Below, one piece after another: positions 22,810 to 34,334 of a stretch of DNA of 64,000 nt (position 1 is the stretch's first letter; each line of letters opens with the position of its first letter). Location: contig CM055107.1 of NCBI GenBank assembly GCA_029204225.1, positions 7,410,873-7,474,872 of the forward strand, read 5' to 3'. The notes under the pieces were generated by a model, which had not been told where the DNA came from, made no database searches, and saw only the letters and a list, made by a program, of their open reading frames with translations. The DNA comes from Diphasiastrum complanatum. Its lineage: Eukaryota > Streptophyta > Lycopodiopsida > Lycopodiales > Lycopodiaceae. Both the position numbers and the translations under genes were made by a program.

Positions 22810-22953
22810 GGAGTCCAAATAGATATCTTAACTTGTAAAAATAGTCTCTAACTAGGAAATTTTACAATTTTCCTATGTAAAGGAGTCCAAATAGATTTCT
22901 AAACTTGTAAAAATAGTCTCTAACTAGGAAATTTTACAATTTTCCTATGTAGG
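22810..22953 (+). repeat. Two-copy tandem repeat, 72 bp period
   Basis: GGAGTCCAAATAGAT begins at 22810 and again at 22882, and the following ~57 bases are almost identical. The unit holds an imperfect inverted pair (ACTAGGAAATTTT and the following AATTTTCCTA). Confidence 0.9.
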
Positions 22954-23065
22954 AACATGTCATATTTTTCGAAATTTGATACAAGTGGTGCCGCATGGAT
23001 ATGGGTTGACTTGCTACTTGCAAGTCTAATTATATACACCAAGTTGCATGTAGATCATCTTGCAG

Positions 23066-23510
23066 CAGTCACCAATTGCCCTTGCAAAGGCTCTAAACCA
23101 TCCTGTGGAGCTTGAAGGATTGCGAAATGCACACATTCGTGATGGAGTTGCTATTGTCTCTTATTTGGCATGGCTTGATGGACAGATGCAAGAGCTCTAT
23201 GGTGCTGTAGGCTACTATGTAGAGAATGGATCTCACAAATGGAAGCGCACCGAGGAAGAAAAGTTGACAGAAGTTTCTGTGAGTGATAAGTTGGAGGAAT
23301 TTCGGTCAAAGCAACAGCATTTAATGGGGTTGAGCTTTGAAACAATATCTTCAGTTGGGTCAAATGCTGCCATCATCCACCATGCTCCAAAACCAGAACG
23401 CTGATTTTATGTATCTTTGCGATTCTGGGGGATAGTACCTTGATGGCACAACTGATGTCACTCGCATGTGCATTTTGGCAAGCCTGATTTGAATCTGTTT
23501 CGTACGTGGA
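23066..23510 (+). pseudogene. Xaa-Pro aminopeptidase P (M24B) gene fragment
   Basis: The translation from QSPIALAKALNHPVELEGL through NAHIRDGVAIVSYLAWLD to GLSFETISSVGSNAAIIHH matches the start of the catalytic domain of plant aminopeptidase P, an M24 metallopeptidase that removes N-terminal residues before proline. After a small deletion and frame change near 23402 the conserved YLCDSGG-YLDGTTDVTR block follows; it carries the metal-binding Asp residues but has a TAG where Gln is normal. Reading then degenerates. A TTGCAG just before 23066 looks like an intron acceptor, which suggests a captured genomic exon rather than a retrocopy. The N-terminal domains and the rest of the catalytic domain are missing. 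A gene relic stranded in transposon DNA. Confidence 0.88.
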
Positions 23511-23595
23511 TCCCATTGGTGCTTCTGAGAATCGGTCAATGCCATCAGCAGCATCCATCACACTGATCGTGAGAGGGAAGAAATAAGGAAATAGT

Positions 23596-23760
23596 ATGGA
23601 AGTGGACCGAGCCGAGGCTTTGAGTGGGTAGCCGAGTAGCCAAGTGTTTGAATGGGTAGCCGAGTAGCCGAGTGTTTCAGTGGGTAGCCGAGTGTTTAAA
23701 TGGGTAGCTGAGTAGGGTTAGGGTAGGGTTAGGGCAGGTTTAAGCTAGGTTATGGCTGTG
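23596..23760 (+). repeat. GTAGCCGAGT minisatellite and telomere-like GGGTTAGGG
   Basis: Four or five imperfect copies of a ~25 bp unit (TGGGTAGCCGAGTAGCCGAGT) are followed at about 23714-23735 by GGGTTAGGGTAGGGTTAGGG. The latter is TTAGGG-type and too short to be a telomere. Confidence 0.75.
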
Positions 23761-25794
23761 GGTAGGTGAGGTTACGTTTGTTTTTTTTCTATAGTTGAAC
23801 TTTAAAATGAAGAATTCAAAAAAATATTTACAAGGGAATGAAACTTCAAAATTGAAAACTTGGAATGCTTCTCTTTCACTTGTAAATTTGTTTTCAAAAT
23901 TTTGGCTAGTTTGACCATCTCCACTAATTTGATCATAACTTATTAAATATTGATCCAAATCACAAAAACTCATTACCTCTGAAAAGAAGCTCTATCAGCC
24001 TATAGATCAAATCAATGATTGAGGTGATTTGATAGGTCAAATAAATCACAGGAATAGGTCTGAAAATTGAAGGAAAAAAACTAGCAAAACTAAAGCTACA
24101 AATCAAGATTTGTCATAAGTTTTTGAATACTAATCCAAATGACCTGCCATATGGATCAGATCAAAGCTCAGATAATGCTCTAAAATCTTATGTAAAGAAA
24201 TTTGAAATAAAAACTCAGATCAAATCTGAAAAATTCAAATCAAGTGAAAGCAAAATTTTAGTCACCTATTTTGATACCTTTTGGGAAAAGTGCAATAACT
24301 TTTGCATCTCTTATCCAAATGCCTTGCAAATTGGTGCAAATGAAAGATAAAACAAAGATCTACAAGTCTATAAAATCAAATTAGAAATGAAAAATGAAAT
24401 TGAATGTCAAAAATTGGTCTGAGCAGACCTGAAAAATTCAAAGTTAAAAATTAGCAAAAAGAAAGCTACAAAAACAATGAACTCATCAAATCTAATGAAA
24501 TTCACATAAAATCATCATGAATATAGGATCTAAGCTTTGATCCCAAGAAATGTCATGTGTCAAATCTAAGCAATTAGCAATTACAATGGAAGTAAAGCTA
24601 AGAACAAGAAAAGTACAAAGCATTCAAGATAGCATATTCATAGAAAGCTAGAAACACAAAGATCTTAGTGGAATCACAATAGAAATGAAAAGAAGAGTAC
24701 AAACCAATGTACATGAGTATAGATTCATGTAGATAAGGCACATGAGACCTAGCAATGGAAATCCCTATGGCTCACATTCACAAGAAGAAAGCTAGAAGAT
24801 CTCACTTGCAAATGAGCCAAAAGATTCAAAAAATGATGTCTCTTGCCTAGTTATAGACAATGCTCTTACTTCACTTAACTATCTTGAGGGATAGTTAGCC
24901 CTTGTTAAGTATTATTTAAACTGCATTGGGCCCTTATTGGCCTATTATCCTTATTAGTTACTTTGAAGGGCCTAAAGAGGGAATCGCCTTGTTATTAAGG
25001 CTAATAGCTCCTTTTGGGCCTACAAAGCTTACAATGGCTATTCTGATGCATTGATAAACACTAATGTATTAGTAGTACATGACATCACAATCTTGTTCAT
25101 GAGCTGTATCAGTTGGCATCGCCATGTCCTCCACGACATTTCTATCTTCAAAAATTCCTGTTGTCCGATTCTGGGAACGACATGGAATATTCTAGAATAT
25201 GGCAAGAGGCTTCTACAACAAGCCCAAACAATACATAGATAAAGTAGAGAGTCAGAAGTATTAGAAACAGGCGACCAGTTGGCATCTTGCGTGTGTGAGT
25301 CCAACATTGGGCCTTAGGCTAATAAGTGCCATGGAGCACAATTATTCAATAAAGTATTTTTAACTTAGCTTTTGTAAGTTCTTAAGTTGGAAACACAAAT
25401 TGACATCAAGAAACACAAAGAGATCTTGACGGTCAAGATAGTGATCTTAATGGAACTTCAATAGCCAATCAGAGTGAAGGGAGCACTACTTGTTGTAACA
25501 CGCTCACTCAATCAGAGACACAACAGCGAGATAAGACAGCAAGATATGTATATTGATGAATCAGATTCAGAGTTATAAAAATTCGTTTTTGATCAATAGT
25601 TTCTTATTGTCTAAATTGTCTTAAATTGTCTCTTGCTTTCGCATATAATTTTCGCATGCATATTCAATCAGAACTAATACTATTCTATTAGTACATAGAT
25701 TAGATACATTCCCGATTGAAGACACTGATATTAATTTGATTTATTCAAACTTGCATCGTGTTCTCTGTGGAAGAATAATTAATATTTTCTACAA
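23761..25794. other. AT-rich region ending in a probable copia LTR
   Basis: No genes are visible from 23761 to about 24900. The 500-900 bp before the PBS at 25795 should be the 5' LTR of copia element D: it contains AATAAAGTATTTTT near 25349, a plausible polyadenylation signal, and ends in TTTTCTACA. I could not find the LTR's left end or a partner copy. Confidence 0.4.
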
Positions 25795-25807
25795 TAGTAT
25801 CAGAGCA
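25795..25807 (+). promoter_or_regulatory. Primer binding site of copia element D
   Basis: TAGTATCAGAGCA, one base off the standard initiator-Met complement TGGTATCAGAGC, lies about 100 bp upstream of a copia gag start in the same orientation. Confidence 0.7.
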
Positions 25808-25908
25808 TACAAAATTAAAGTTGATACAATGGTATCTTCGCATCCCTCTCAGCATTCTTTGTACATCCATCAATAAGCTGCTATTTGGAGGTTATTCAGA
25901 ATTAAAAG

Positions 25909-26960
25909 ATGTCGTCTATCATCAATATTCAAGCTAAGATCACTACAATCTTGGACCCAGAAGGTTCAAACTACTTGATTTGGAAATTAAAGACTTCACT
26001 CTTGTTAAAGGGCGAAGGTCTATGGCAATGGGTAGAACCAATTGAGGAAAAGCCAGAAGCTACTCCTAGCAAAGAACTTCGAGAATGAGTTTAAAAAATG
26101 ACAAAGCTATAGCAATTATTGCGTCTTTAGTGCATGACAACATAATGCTAGATATTATATCAATTTTGAACACAAAGGATTTATGGGAAGAGTTGCAAAC
26201 CAAGAATGAGACTCGATCTTGTAATCAGATCATGTTCTTGGAAGACCAATTAACTTACCTACAATGGGACGACAAAGACCTGAACACATTCGTGTGAAAG
26301 ATTAAAGATCTGTTTATTTCCTTACAGAATTCTAGTGCAGAAAATACAATTTCTAAGAAAAAATGGCTAAGTTATTTTCTTCAAGCCCTACCCAAGTCAT
26401 TCCACACAACAAGAACCTCATTGGCGAAAGATGCGATACTGACACTTCAAAAGGCAATAGACAGAGTGAAGGAGGGAATAGAAGCTCGTGAACGCTATGA
26501 CGACAACGGTGATTCAAAAAATGCTCTATTTACTCAAAAGAATAAATCTTCTAAGAAGTCTCAGATATTTGTGGACCATTCGGAGTATTGTTGTTGGGTG
26601 ATGCAAAGTACTTCATTACGTTTATTGATGACTTCAGCAAGTTCGCTGTAGTATTCCTTATTCGTACCAAATCTGAAGCTTTCGAGAAATTCGTTGAGTA
26701 TACAAATTGAGCTGAGAAGCAGACAAGCAATAAGCTGAAGCAAATTCGCACAGATCGTGGAGGTGAGTACATTTCCAACGAATTCAAAGATTATTGTACT
26801 GATCGAGGTATTATGCACACGAAAACCACATCTTATACACCTCAGCACAATGGAATAGCTGAACGAAGGAATCGTACACTGATGGAAGCTGCAAGATGTA
26901 TGATGACTCATGCGAAAGCACCAAAACAATTGTGGGTAGAAGCAGTGGCTACATTAAATG
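25909..26960 (+). pseudogene. Ty1/copia element D, gag joined to integrase core
   Basis: Gag starts MSSIINIQAKITTILDP, with NYLIWKLKTSLLLKG. Frameshifts and stops follow (near 26085 and 26297), then LWEELQTKNETRS and the C-terminal part of the capsid domain. Near 26565-26590 the frame passes directly into an integrase core (FITFIDDFSKF, QIRTDRGGEYISNEF, YTPQHNGIAERRNRT), so zinc knuckle, protease and pre-integrase are deleted. The sequence ends abruptly near 26960 after WVEAVATLN; RT and RNase H are absent. It is an internally deleted and 3'-truncated relic. Confidence 0.87.
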
Positions 26961-27182
26961 TAAGTCATCTCGATATCGAGGAGTATCGCATATAGGACAA
27001 GCTTTTAACCCCCGATACTCACCATGATATAAGATGCAATCTTTTGGATAAGCATGATGCAATGTATAGTCCATTCCCATTGCACTCAACGTATTTCGTG
27101 CCTCACCTCTTGTATCTAACATAGTATTTCCTTTTCGGAGTAGTTTGTGCAATAACCTGTACATAATCAAATGAATTTTCAT
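26949..27182 (-). pseudogene. CACTA (En/Spm) TNP2-type transposase fragment
   Basis: The 77-residue minus-strand frame contains LHHAYPKDCILYHGEY and KACPICDTPRYRDD. This is the Cys-rich motif (H-CP-DC-L----Y----CP-C---R) seen near the N-terminal part of TNP2-family transposases of plant CACTA DNA transposons. Only this motif region is left. It abuts the truncated end of copia element D, so one may have broken the other. Confidence 0.75.
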
Positions 27183-27494
27183 AATATAAAATAAAGATCA
27201 TCTAGCCAACTAAAACTTTTGACTTGAACAACACATCTACTAAAACCTTTACAAAAAATCTCAATCTTATTTACCCAGATAAGGATGTAACACTTGTATC
27301 ACTCCATTTATTTTTTGTTTGGAGGTTCAATATAAGCAACAAAGCTGCCAAATGAGATGTCTTTGCTCCAAGATATGCTGGTGTGTTTGATTCTTCTCTC
27401 AATTTTTTTTCCTTGACACTAATAAATAATTCACTATCATGTTCAGTGCATACTTACACGTCATGATGCTCATAGACGTTATTTATCAAGTTGT

Positions 27495-28960
27495 TTATGA
27501 TTTCAACTTCATCTTGAATTCAAAAATATTTTTGGCACTTGATCTTGATTTTGAAAAAAAAGATCGAGGCTGATTTGTTTTGGCACATTGTTGTTCATCT
27601 ATTTTCATCATGGCTCTCAATCTCATACACTCACGACGTGATAGTTGATTTATGTGTGGCCCATCGTATGCCAATCTTGTTTTGGATATGGAGTGACTAT
27701 TGTCATCATCACTAGAGCTAGATGACGATTCATAGTCCTTCAAACATGGGAAACAAATATTCATCAATTAACACATAAGATTGGCATTCATGAAAATTAA
27801 AACTAAAATTAAGACATGCAATATGAAATATAAAAAAAAACAATTAATTGACATTCAACATAACTTGCTCTCACTAAACAGATAAAATGTGTTTTGATAT
27901 TTACAAGGTACATGCTTGAGTTTGGCTCAAAGCCTTTTCTACACATCTTGGAAGAGGAGGATTGAAGCTATATTTGATGAATAGCTCTTCACCACATTTA
28001 ATGGGCCTTATTGCACATACCATTACGTATGTACCTTTTGAGTTTCTAGAAAAGTATTCCATACATTTTTCATCTTGATATAACAAACTTCATAAGTAGT
28101 TGTAAGCAAGAAATATCAATGCAACCCATTAGAGTTGGTCAAAGAGAGCCAAGTCCTTATGCCTTTCAAAACATCCAACAATAAATTGTCTCTCTTCTTC
28201 AACTAGATATAAGCACTTCAAAAAGATCTTTAGAATTTGTCAATGATGAAACACATGACAAAAAGTTTAATTTGATAAAACAGAGATATCTCAAAAGTCA
28301 TGTTACATAAGACCGACTTTACTTTGAGAATCAAGAGAGATACCGTGCTGTGGAAATCCATTCTCTGATACCCAAACAAATCATTTCGAACTGAATAATA
28401 TGGGTCAGGCAGGGTTCCGTGCTCATTATTCCACTATAGATCACATATTTACACTTCGAGCCGTCATTGAGGAAGCTAGACACAGGAGAGAAAAGGTTTA
28501 TTGTTGTTTTGTGGACTTTAGGAAAGCCTTTGATTCTGTTCCACACTCCTTACTTATCCAGAGACTCCGAGACGTGGGTTTCTCTACAGATATTATTCTA
28601 GCCGTCATGGCTCTCTATGAGATGGTTTTGGGTTGCTGTCGTCATGGTAGTGGCATTTCTGAGCAGATCTGGAGTACTATTGGGGTTAAGCAGGGATGCT
28701 CTGGCACATTCCTCAAAATCACAATTAGTTAATGAAGGGTGACCAATGGAACTATTTATATATGCAACAATATTGTCATGTTTTTCTGGACGCCCATCAA
28801 TCTACATACGATGTGATTTCAGAACATTCTCTCCTTGCACACGCCACTTTTCCAAAGAACAAGCATTGGCATTCAAGCCATAAACCTGCATTCTCCATTG
28901 GTGATGACACAGGGCATGCCAATCACCCCAATTATATCAAGGTCCTGCATAAGGCATTAA
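27495..28960 (-). pseudogene. SET-domain-like gene fragments, split by a LINE fragment
   Basis: Three minus-strand pieces look like parts of one protein. About 28745-28960 reads EKWRVQGENVLKS, then a TAG stop, then IDGRPEKHDNIVAYINSS. About 27901-28086 reads CMEYFSRNSKG-TYVMVCAIRPIKCGEELFIKYSF. About 27495-27767 is acidic and Ser-rich (DYESSSSSSDDDN). The N-x-x-x-INSS and I-x-x-GEEL-x-x-x-Y patterns are those of the SET methyltransferase fold, which usually methylates lysine using S-adenosylmethionine. A plausible splice donor follows ACTL (27901) and an acceptor precedes GACTATGAA (27752). The stop and the LINE insertion show it is not functional. Assignment to SET is moderate; the protein subfamily is unknown. 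Confidence 0.5.
28381..28712 (+). pseudogene. LINE reverse transcriptase fragment
   Basis: The translation GQAGFRAHYSTIDHIFTLR ... YCCFVDFRKAFDSVPHSLL ... IGVKQGCSGT covers non-LTR RT motifs: the QAGFR-x-STIDHI block, the F-V-D-F-x-KAFD palm motif with a catalytic Asp, and the GVKQGC block before the YADD box, which is missing. Both ends are truncated. It lies between two SET-like pieces on the other strand. Confidence 0.88.
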
Positions 28961-29329
28961 TGTGACAAAAATATATGGACATCAATGCTAGTCAAAGAAA
29001 ATAAACCCAATCTCGCGTTAGGAAAGTGCTCACTGGCTTGATCACGTACATATGGTAGTGGTATTCTATCAGGCCAGCATAAATATTTCTTTCTATCAAA
29101 GGGCTTAATCAAAATGCGTCTAGGTAGGGAGAAAGGGGAGACTCAGTCAATGAATTTTAAACATTCTTGGATAAGTCAATAGTACGTAAATTTGGTTGTT
29201 CATTTTCAAATCTTGTCAAAATGCGTCCAAGTTGTATTCTTTTTTTTTAATGGAGTAGATCTAGATGGGATAGGAAGAAGAGGAGATTCTACACAAGGTA
29301 TGTGGGATAGATATAATCGATGTGAGGTG

Positions 29330-30137
29330 TCATGAATAGATAGAATCTATGTGTGGTGACATCGTGGAATGAATAGAATCCATAGTAGAATCTACGTGAG
29401 GTGTTGTGGGATGAATAGAATCCATGTGAGGTGTCGTGGGATGAATAGAATCTATGTGTAGTGATATCTTGGGATGAATAGATTCTATGGAAAGATCTAT
29501 GTGAGGTGTGGTGGAGTGAGTGACACGTGGAATGGAAAGATGCATAACTACCACATCATGAGGTGTGTAGTAGCTAGTGACATCATTATGATCATCAACA
29601 AGATCTTCGTCTAATGCCAAAAATGAACCAAAATCGATATTTCTTATCTTATCAATAAGATTGTCAATTGACGTGTTATAAGACACTGACACCAATGTAT
29701 TATTCTGCAAGAGTGAAACATTATACAAGCATTAGTTTTTTTTTTTTATTCAAAAAAATTATAAACAAGTGTATGATAAAGAAAGTACTAAATAGTCAAA
29801 ATGTACCTCCAAATCCATGTCGGGCAATGTGCTTTCCAAACTTCAACAGATGTTGCACCATTATTCGTCTTTCTCGAATTTTCAATCCTTTGCATTGTTT
29901 GCACTCGTAATATATCTTTTCATTGTAGCTCTGTTGATACTAATTTTATTTTACAATTACAAGAATGACTAGCTTAATGTTACAAGCTAATTTATGTGTA
30001 TAAATACAATCTTAAGTTTTAAACAAATAAATATATAGTACCTACGATTTAGGTCGAGGCTGGGCACCAGAACTTGATGACGATGATGTTCCACTAAGTC
30101 TTTGCTCAAGCATTTGTGCTCTTTTTCGTGATTTCAT
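29330..30137 (-). pseudogene. Putative spliced zinc-finger protein, possibly CACTA ORF N-terminus
   Basis: Three minus-strand exon-like pieces are visible. 30046-30137 encodes MKSRKRAQMLEQRLSG plus a Ser run and ends at a GTAGGT donor. 29807-29928 encodes YYECKQCKGLKI ... QHLLKFGKH, a C-x2-C ... H finger, and ends at a GTACAT donor. 29330-29704 starts after a strong acceptor (TTTCACTCTTGCAG) and encodes NNTLVSVSYNTSIDNLID ... with a C-terminal IDSIHPTTPHMDS repeat. Single C2H2-like fingers open many CACTA transposase genes, and a TNP2 fragment lies downstream on the same strand, so that origin is plausible. The phase between pieces two and three does not fit, so the model is incomplete or the gene is dead. 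Confidence 0.4.
29335..29520 (-). repeat. ~36 bp minisatellite within a coding-like frame
   Basis: GGATGAATAGAATC-ATGTG-G-TG recurs about five times. On the minus strand it keeps an open frame encoding HIDSIHPTTP-type repeats. Confidence 0.8.
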
Positions 30138-30639
30138 TTTATGATAATATTATATCTTCTTTCATGCTTTAGACAATCGTAGAAAAAAAACAAAAATGTT
30201 ATATTCAACACACATTGTTGCAAATCCAAATGTTAAGTACAAAATATTTAATGTACATTAAATAAATATACCTGTTTCGAGACATTTCCTCAACAGAAGA
30301 CATATTCACTAATCAACAATTAAATTTTATCTGCAATTTTTTTAACAAAAATGTTAATGATATTGACAATATACACCTGTTAAAATATACAATCAAAATT
30401 GATGTACACACAAATTTAACAAGATCCACAAATATCTTTATCACTAAAACATTCACACCAATGTCAATTTGCTTGAATGAATATGACATTGTGTAATTCA
30501 CGAAGAAAAGAAGCACATTCAAGCAAACTATGAAATAGAAGTGCGATTTCTTTTAACTATTTAGAAAACTAAGCAATAATTAATACATATTTGTCATTTT
30601 TAAAAAATCATCAAAATCATGAGTTTGGGAAATTTCAAG
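30138..30639. other. AT-rich region, nothing recognised
   Basis: Runs of A and T, no frame with recognisable content and no repeat structure. Confidence 0.4.
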
Positions 30640-31470
30640 TAACTTGAATTTGATACTTACATGTGAAACAACTCTATTTTGGTCCCTATCGCTTGACATA
30701 GCTCATTGAGTAATCATAATTAACCAGCATCACATGAGATAGTTCAAACTTGATGTCTATCAATGTAAAAAGTCCCATTTTGGCACTTCTCACTTGAGGC
30801 TCCTCATAGAGTGATCAACTTTGAGGGATTTCATCCAAATATATTAAATGTGTTGCCTATCATTTGAGAATGCCAAAATTTGATGCCTAATGTGTAGTTT
30901 TTTTTCTTATCACCCAACATGGCTAATCAAGTTATTAGACTCAACTAGCTTCAAATTTAGTATATTTTGTTGCACCAATTATTGTTGACATTTGATCCCC
31001 ATCACATCAGATAGCTCAAATTTGCTATCTATCATTAAAGATAGTTGTATTTTTGGCCTTTATCACTCGAGATTGTCTATTGAGTGACGAAACCAATAGA
31101 ATAGTGACTTCAAGAAATTGAAATAGCTTGAATTTGGTACCTATCACTCGAAATAGCTCAAAATCGATGCCTAACGTGTGATTTTGGTGCTGATCACTTG
31201 ACATGGCTGATCAAGAAATTAGACTCAACTAGTTTTGAATCTAGTATATTAAGATTCATCAATTTTGACTCCTTATCGATGGGGTTTACCCCTATCACAC
31301 GAAATATCTCAAATTTGATGTCCATCATCATAGATAATTCAATTTTGGACCTTATCACTCAATATTTTCCATTGGGTGATCGAATTAGCTTCAGGACATT
31401 TAAGTAGCTCAAATTTAAGTAGCTCAAGATAATTCAAATTTGACGTCAATCACCCATGTGACTCATCTTG
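30640..31470 (-). repeat. Degenerate AGCTAT-motif repeats, inverted relative to 20229-22530
   Basis: Phrases such as TATCACTTGAGATAGCTCAAA and GACATGGCTGATCAAG are the reverse complement of phrases at 20229-22530. A further short piece is seen near 33005-33075. The spacing is irregular and divergence is high. Confidence 0.65.
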
Positions 31471-31995
31471 GATTTCAAGGGTACTATTTCTGGGACGATC
31501 TTGGACCTATGCAACATTCCACTCTCTCCAATGTGCACTCTTTTGTCCATCACTTTGTTTGACACTTAGGATGATGGTCCTATTGATATCCTACAAAGAC
31601 GAGCTATATCTCATCGATAACTTATCCTATTTGTGCTAGATATATATGTCACAGTCATAGTGCTTTTGCCAATTTTAACACTCCTCAAAACTAACTTGAT
31701 AAAAGCATGATGATAATTGACTCCTTCCAAATTCCATGTAGATACTTGACCTTGAGGCATTCGCTTTCTTGATGTGCATGCTCCTCCTTGATGGAAATCC
31801 GAGACCTCCATGTCTCATGATGATCACTACAAACATGATCATACAATGTGCACTTTCTATGATTATCAATATTACTTATGCTAGAAACATAACTCCAAAA
31901 ATCATCACAACTTGGCATGATTTTTCTAATATTGAAATCAAAAAGTATTTTCATCTCAGCAAGGCTACTGACTTATGGATCTAGTTGCTTATGGA
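31471..31995. other. Unassigned region
   Basis: Overlapping minus-strand frames (e.g. 31691-31954) have no recognisable motif. The region may be the continuation of the copia integrase fragment to its right, but no pol motif is visible. Confidence 0.3.
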
Positions 31996-32244
31996 TCAAA
32001 CTACTTGCTTATTGATCTTATTGAAAAACTCAAACATCTTACTTTTGGAATCCAAAAGCTCAATCCAAATGTATCTAGAGTAATTATCAATAAAAGATTC
32101 ATACATTAATGCACCTCCATTAGATACTTGTGAAAAAGAGTGCACATCACTATGAATGAGATCTAATGACTTATAAGATCTAATAGAAGAGTTAGAAAAT
32201 GGTTGCTTGCGAGCCTTTGAGAGGCTACATACAAAGACCCTCAA
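31996..32244 (-). pseudogene. Copia integrase N-terminal fragment
   Basis: The minus-strand frame reads CSLSKARKQPFSNSS, SLDLIHSDVHSFSQ and FIDNYSRYIWIELLDSKSKMF. These are the end of the integrase zinc domain, the strand with the first catalytic Asp (LIHSDV) and the following core block of Ty1/copia integrases. The remainder of the core and the rest of pol are missing. Confidence 0.85.
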
Positions 32245-34334
32245 GGATTGCCCCTAAGGATAGGAGAACACAATAAGAGAGATTATGGAGCCAAACCGCC
32301 CGCAGAATAGCATTTACTAGATAAATTAAATTCTTCACAAGTAAAATACTTATCTTGTGAGAATATCTGTGAAATCCATAGGTTCTCAATAACACTGGAG
32401 TAAAGAGATTCAAAACACTGATCTGAATTCTTACTCAATTAATAGACCAAGACTTAATTGTCACACTTAAGAATCATTATAATTCCTTATAATCCTCTGA
32501 CAATATATAAGTATCTAATTATGTTCCCTTAATCATAAATATTTAGATTCGTATGATTTGTCAATCATAATTTTCTAAAATCCAAAGCCATAATCATTTA
32601 TAGAATACCTTTCCACTAAGAAAATACTGAATTTAAAAATATTCTTCAAACATGATTTTTTAACTGAAGTGCAAGATTTCAAGTTCTATTAATCACGGGT
32701 AATTAAAGACTGAACGCATACTAAAATGACAGTCATCTCCAACTACAAAAAAAACTTTAGATTATGATCTAGAATCAAATCTAGATACCCAAAGTTCTAT
32801 TAAATATCAATTCAGATATTATTCTCGGATTCATTATGATTTGCTATCCAATTGAGCTCTCTGGGATACAATCACTAATGAACTGAGTCTATTCCTTAAT
32901 TGAGGAATTTTCAAGAATATTGTATATCCAATGCACATAATTTTAACTGATGAATCCAAATGATTCACTAATCATGCGTCTTACAAACAATAATGTCCAA
33001 TACAAGATTTTGGTCCTTATCACTTGACATAGAAGATCGAGTGATTGAACTTGATCAATCTATGATTTGGATCAATCAATCTTGGCCCCTGGTAGATTGA
33101 ATCTAGGGCCTTGGGCAGGATGATTAGTCTACTGTTTGGAAGGACAAGAGAGCAATAGTTTTATTTTAAGAAGAAATTATGACAATAGAGATGTAACACA
33201 AGAGCATGAGCACTTCAACAGATGGACATTGCAAATGCTTAATTTTTTCTTGTCCCCCATCACCATCTCAAGAAAAACCCATTTCACGCTCTCAATGATC
33301 CTCTGAAATCAAAATTCGACTGTGATATAATCGATTAGTCCCGGTGATCCTCTCAGCATTGCTAGTAGCACCTTTGCACAAGACCACAACCAAGAATTCC
33401 ACAAACAAAGATGCTTGATCATTTCTCAACACTAGCAATCATCTAACAACGTCCGCCGAGCTGCTGCTAGCTATTTCCTTTCCATCCACTCAAACCAAAG
33501 TCCAAAAACACCCCACCACAACCTCTTGCGCTCTTGTCAATTGTTCCCATCTTCATCCATCAACAATCCCTTCACAAAAAAACCCAACTACAATCCCTCC
33601 TCGAATCCCACCCACAGAGATTTCAGATATCTTCTATTCTTAATCTTCCTTCAACTATCTTCAACTGCACTTGAACCATTTTTCGCGAACTCTATCTCCT
33701 TGGTACCATACTTCGTGGAAGTAGTAGTATATCTAGCATGCCTCAGTGTATTACAAAGAAGAAGAAGGAAGATTGCTGCCAGCTTAACATATGTTTTTTT
33801 TATTTCAAGAAAATGTTGGGACCCAGTACGTAATGACCCAAAAGGGTCGGAACGGGTTTCTAAGGAACACATATATAACAAATCAATCAAGACTTTATAA
33901 ACTAAATAATGTCCAAAACTTATATGCGACATCAAACCACATATTTACATTTGTCATTTTTTATAATTCACAAAATTCTTTTAAACACATGGTCATTTTG
34001 TACCAACCATATCCAATCATCTACTTGTCTTATATCAAATCAAAATATAATTAATACTCATTTGTCCTTTTTAAAAAATCATCAAAATCTTCAAAGAAAA
34101 CATGGTCCTCTTATACCCAAAATATGTCATATCACTCATTGTTTTGGGTATTTCCTGCACAATAATGAACAAGTGGGTCCCACCACTTGAAATATTGTTG
34201 GCCAAGCCTACCTAGTGGGCCCCGCCATAATACATTGTAAGTAGGGTAATAAGTGTGAGGGCACTGGCGTCCTGCATGTGTAAGCCCAACCCAATGAGCA
34301 CACTAGTTAAATAGTTTAAGTTGTGATCTAGTGA
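32245..34334. other. AT-rich DNA with no supported gene
   Basis: Contains short frames only. A brief AGCTAT-type repeat remnant is near 33005-33075. The frames at 33526-33935 on both strands have no recognisable content. Confidence 0.4.

Noticed and set aside
23714-23735. Interstitial telomere
   Set aside because: Only three TTAGGG-like units, imperfect, and not the TTTAGGG type usual in plants.
29335-29520. CRISPR-like array
   Set aside because: The units are contiguous without unique spacers and the sequence is plant nuclear; it is a minisatellite.
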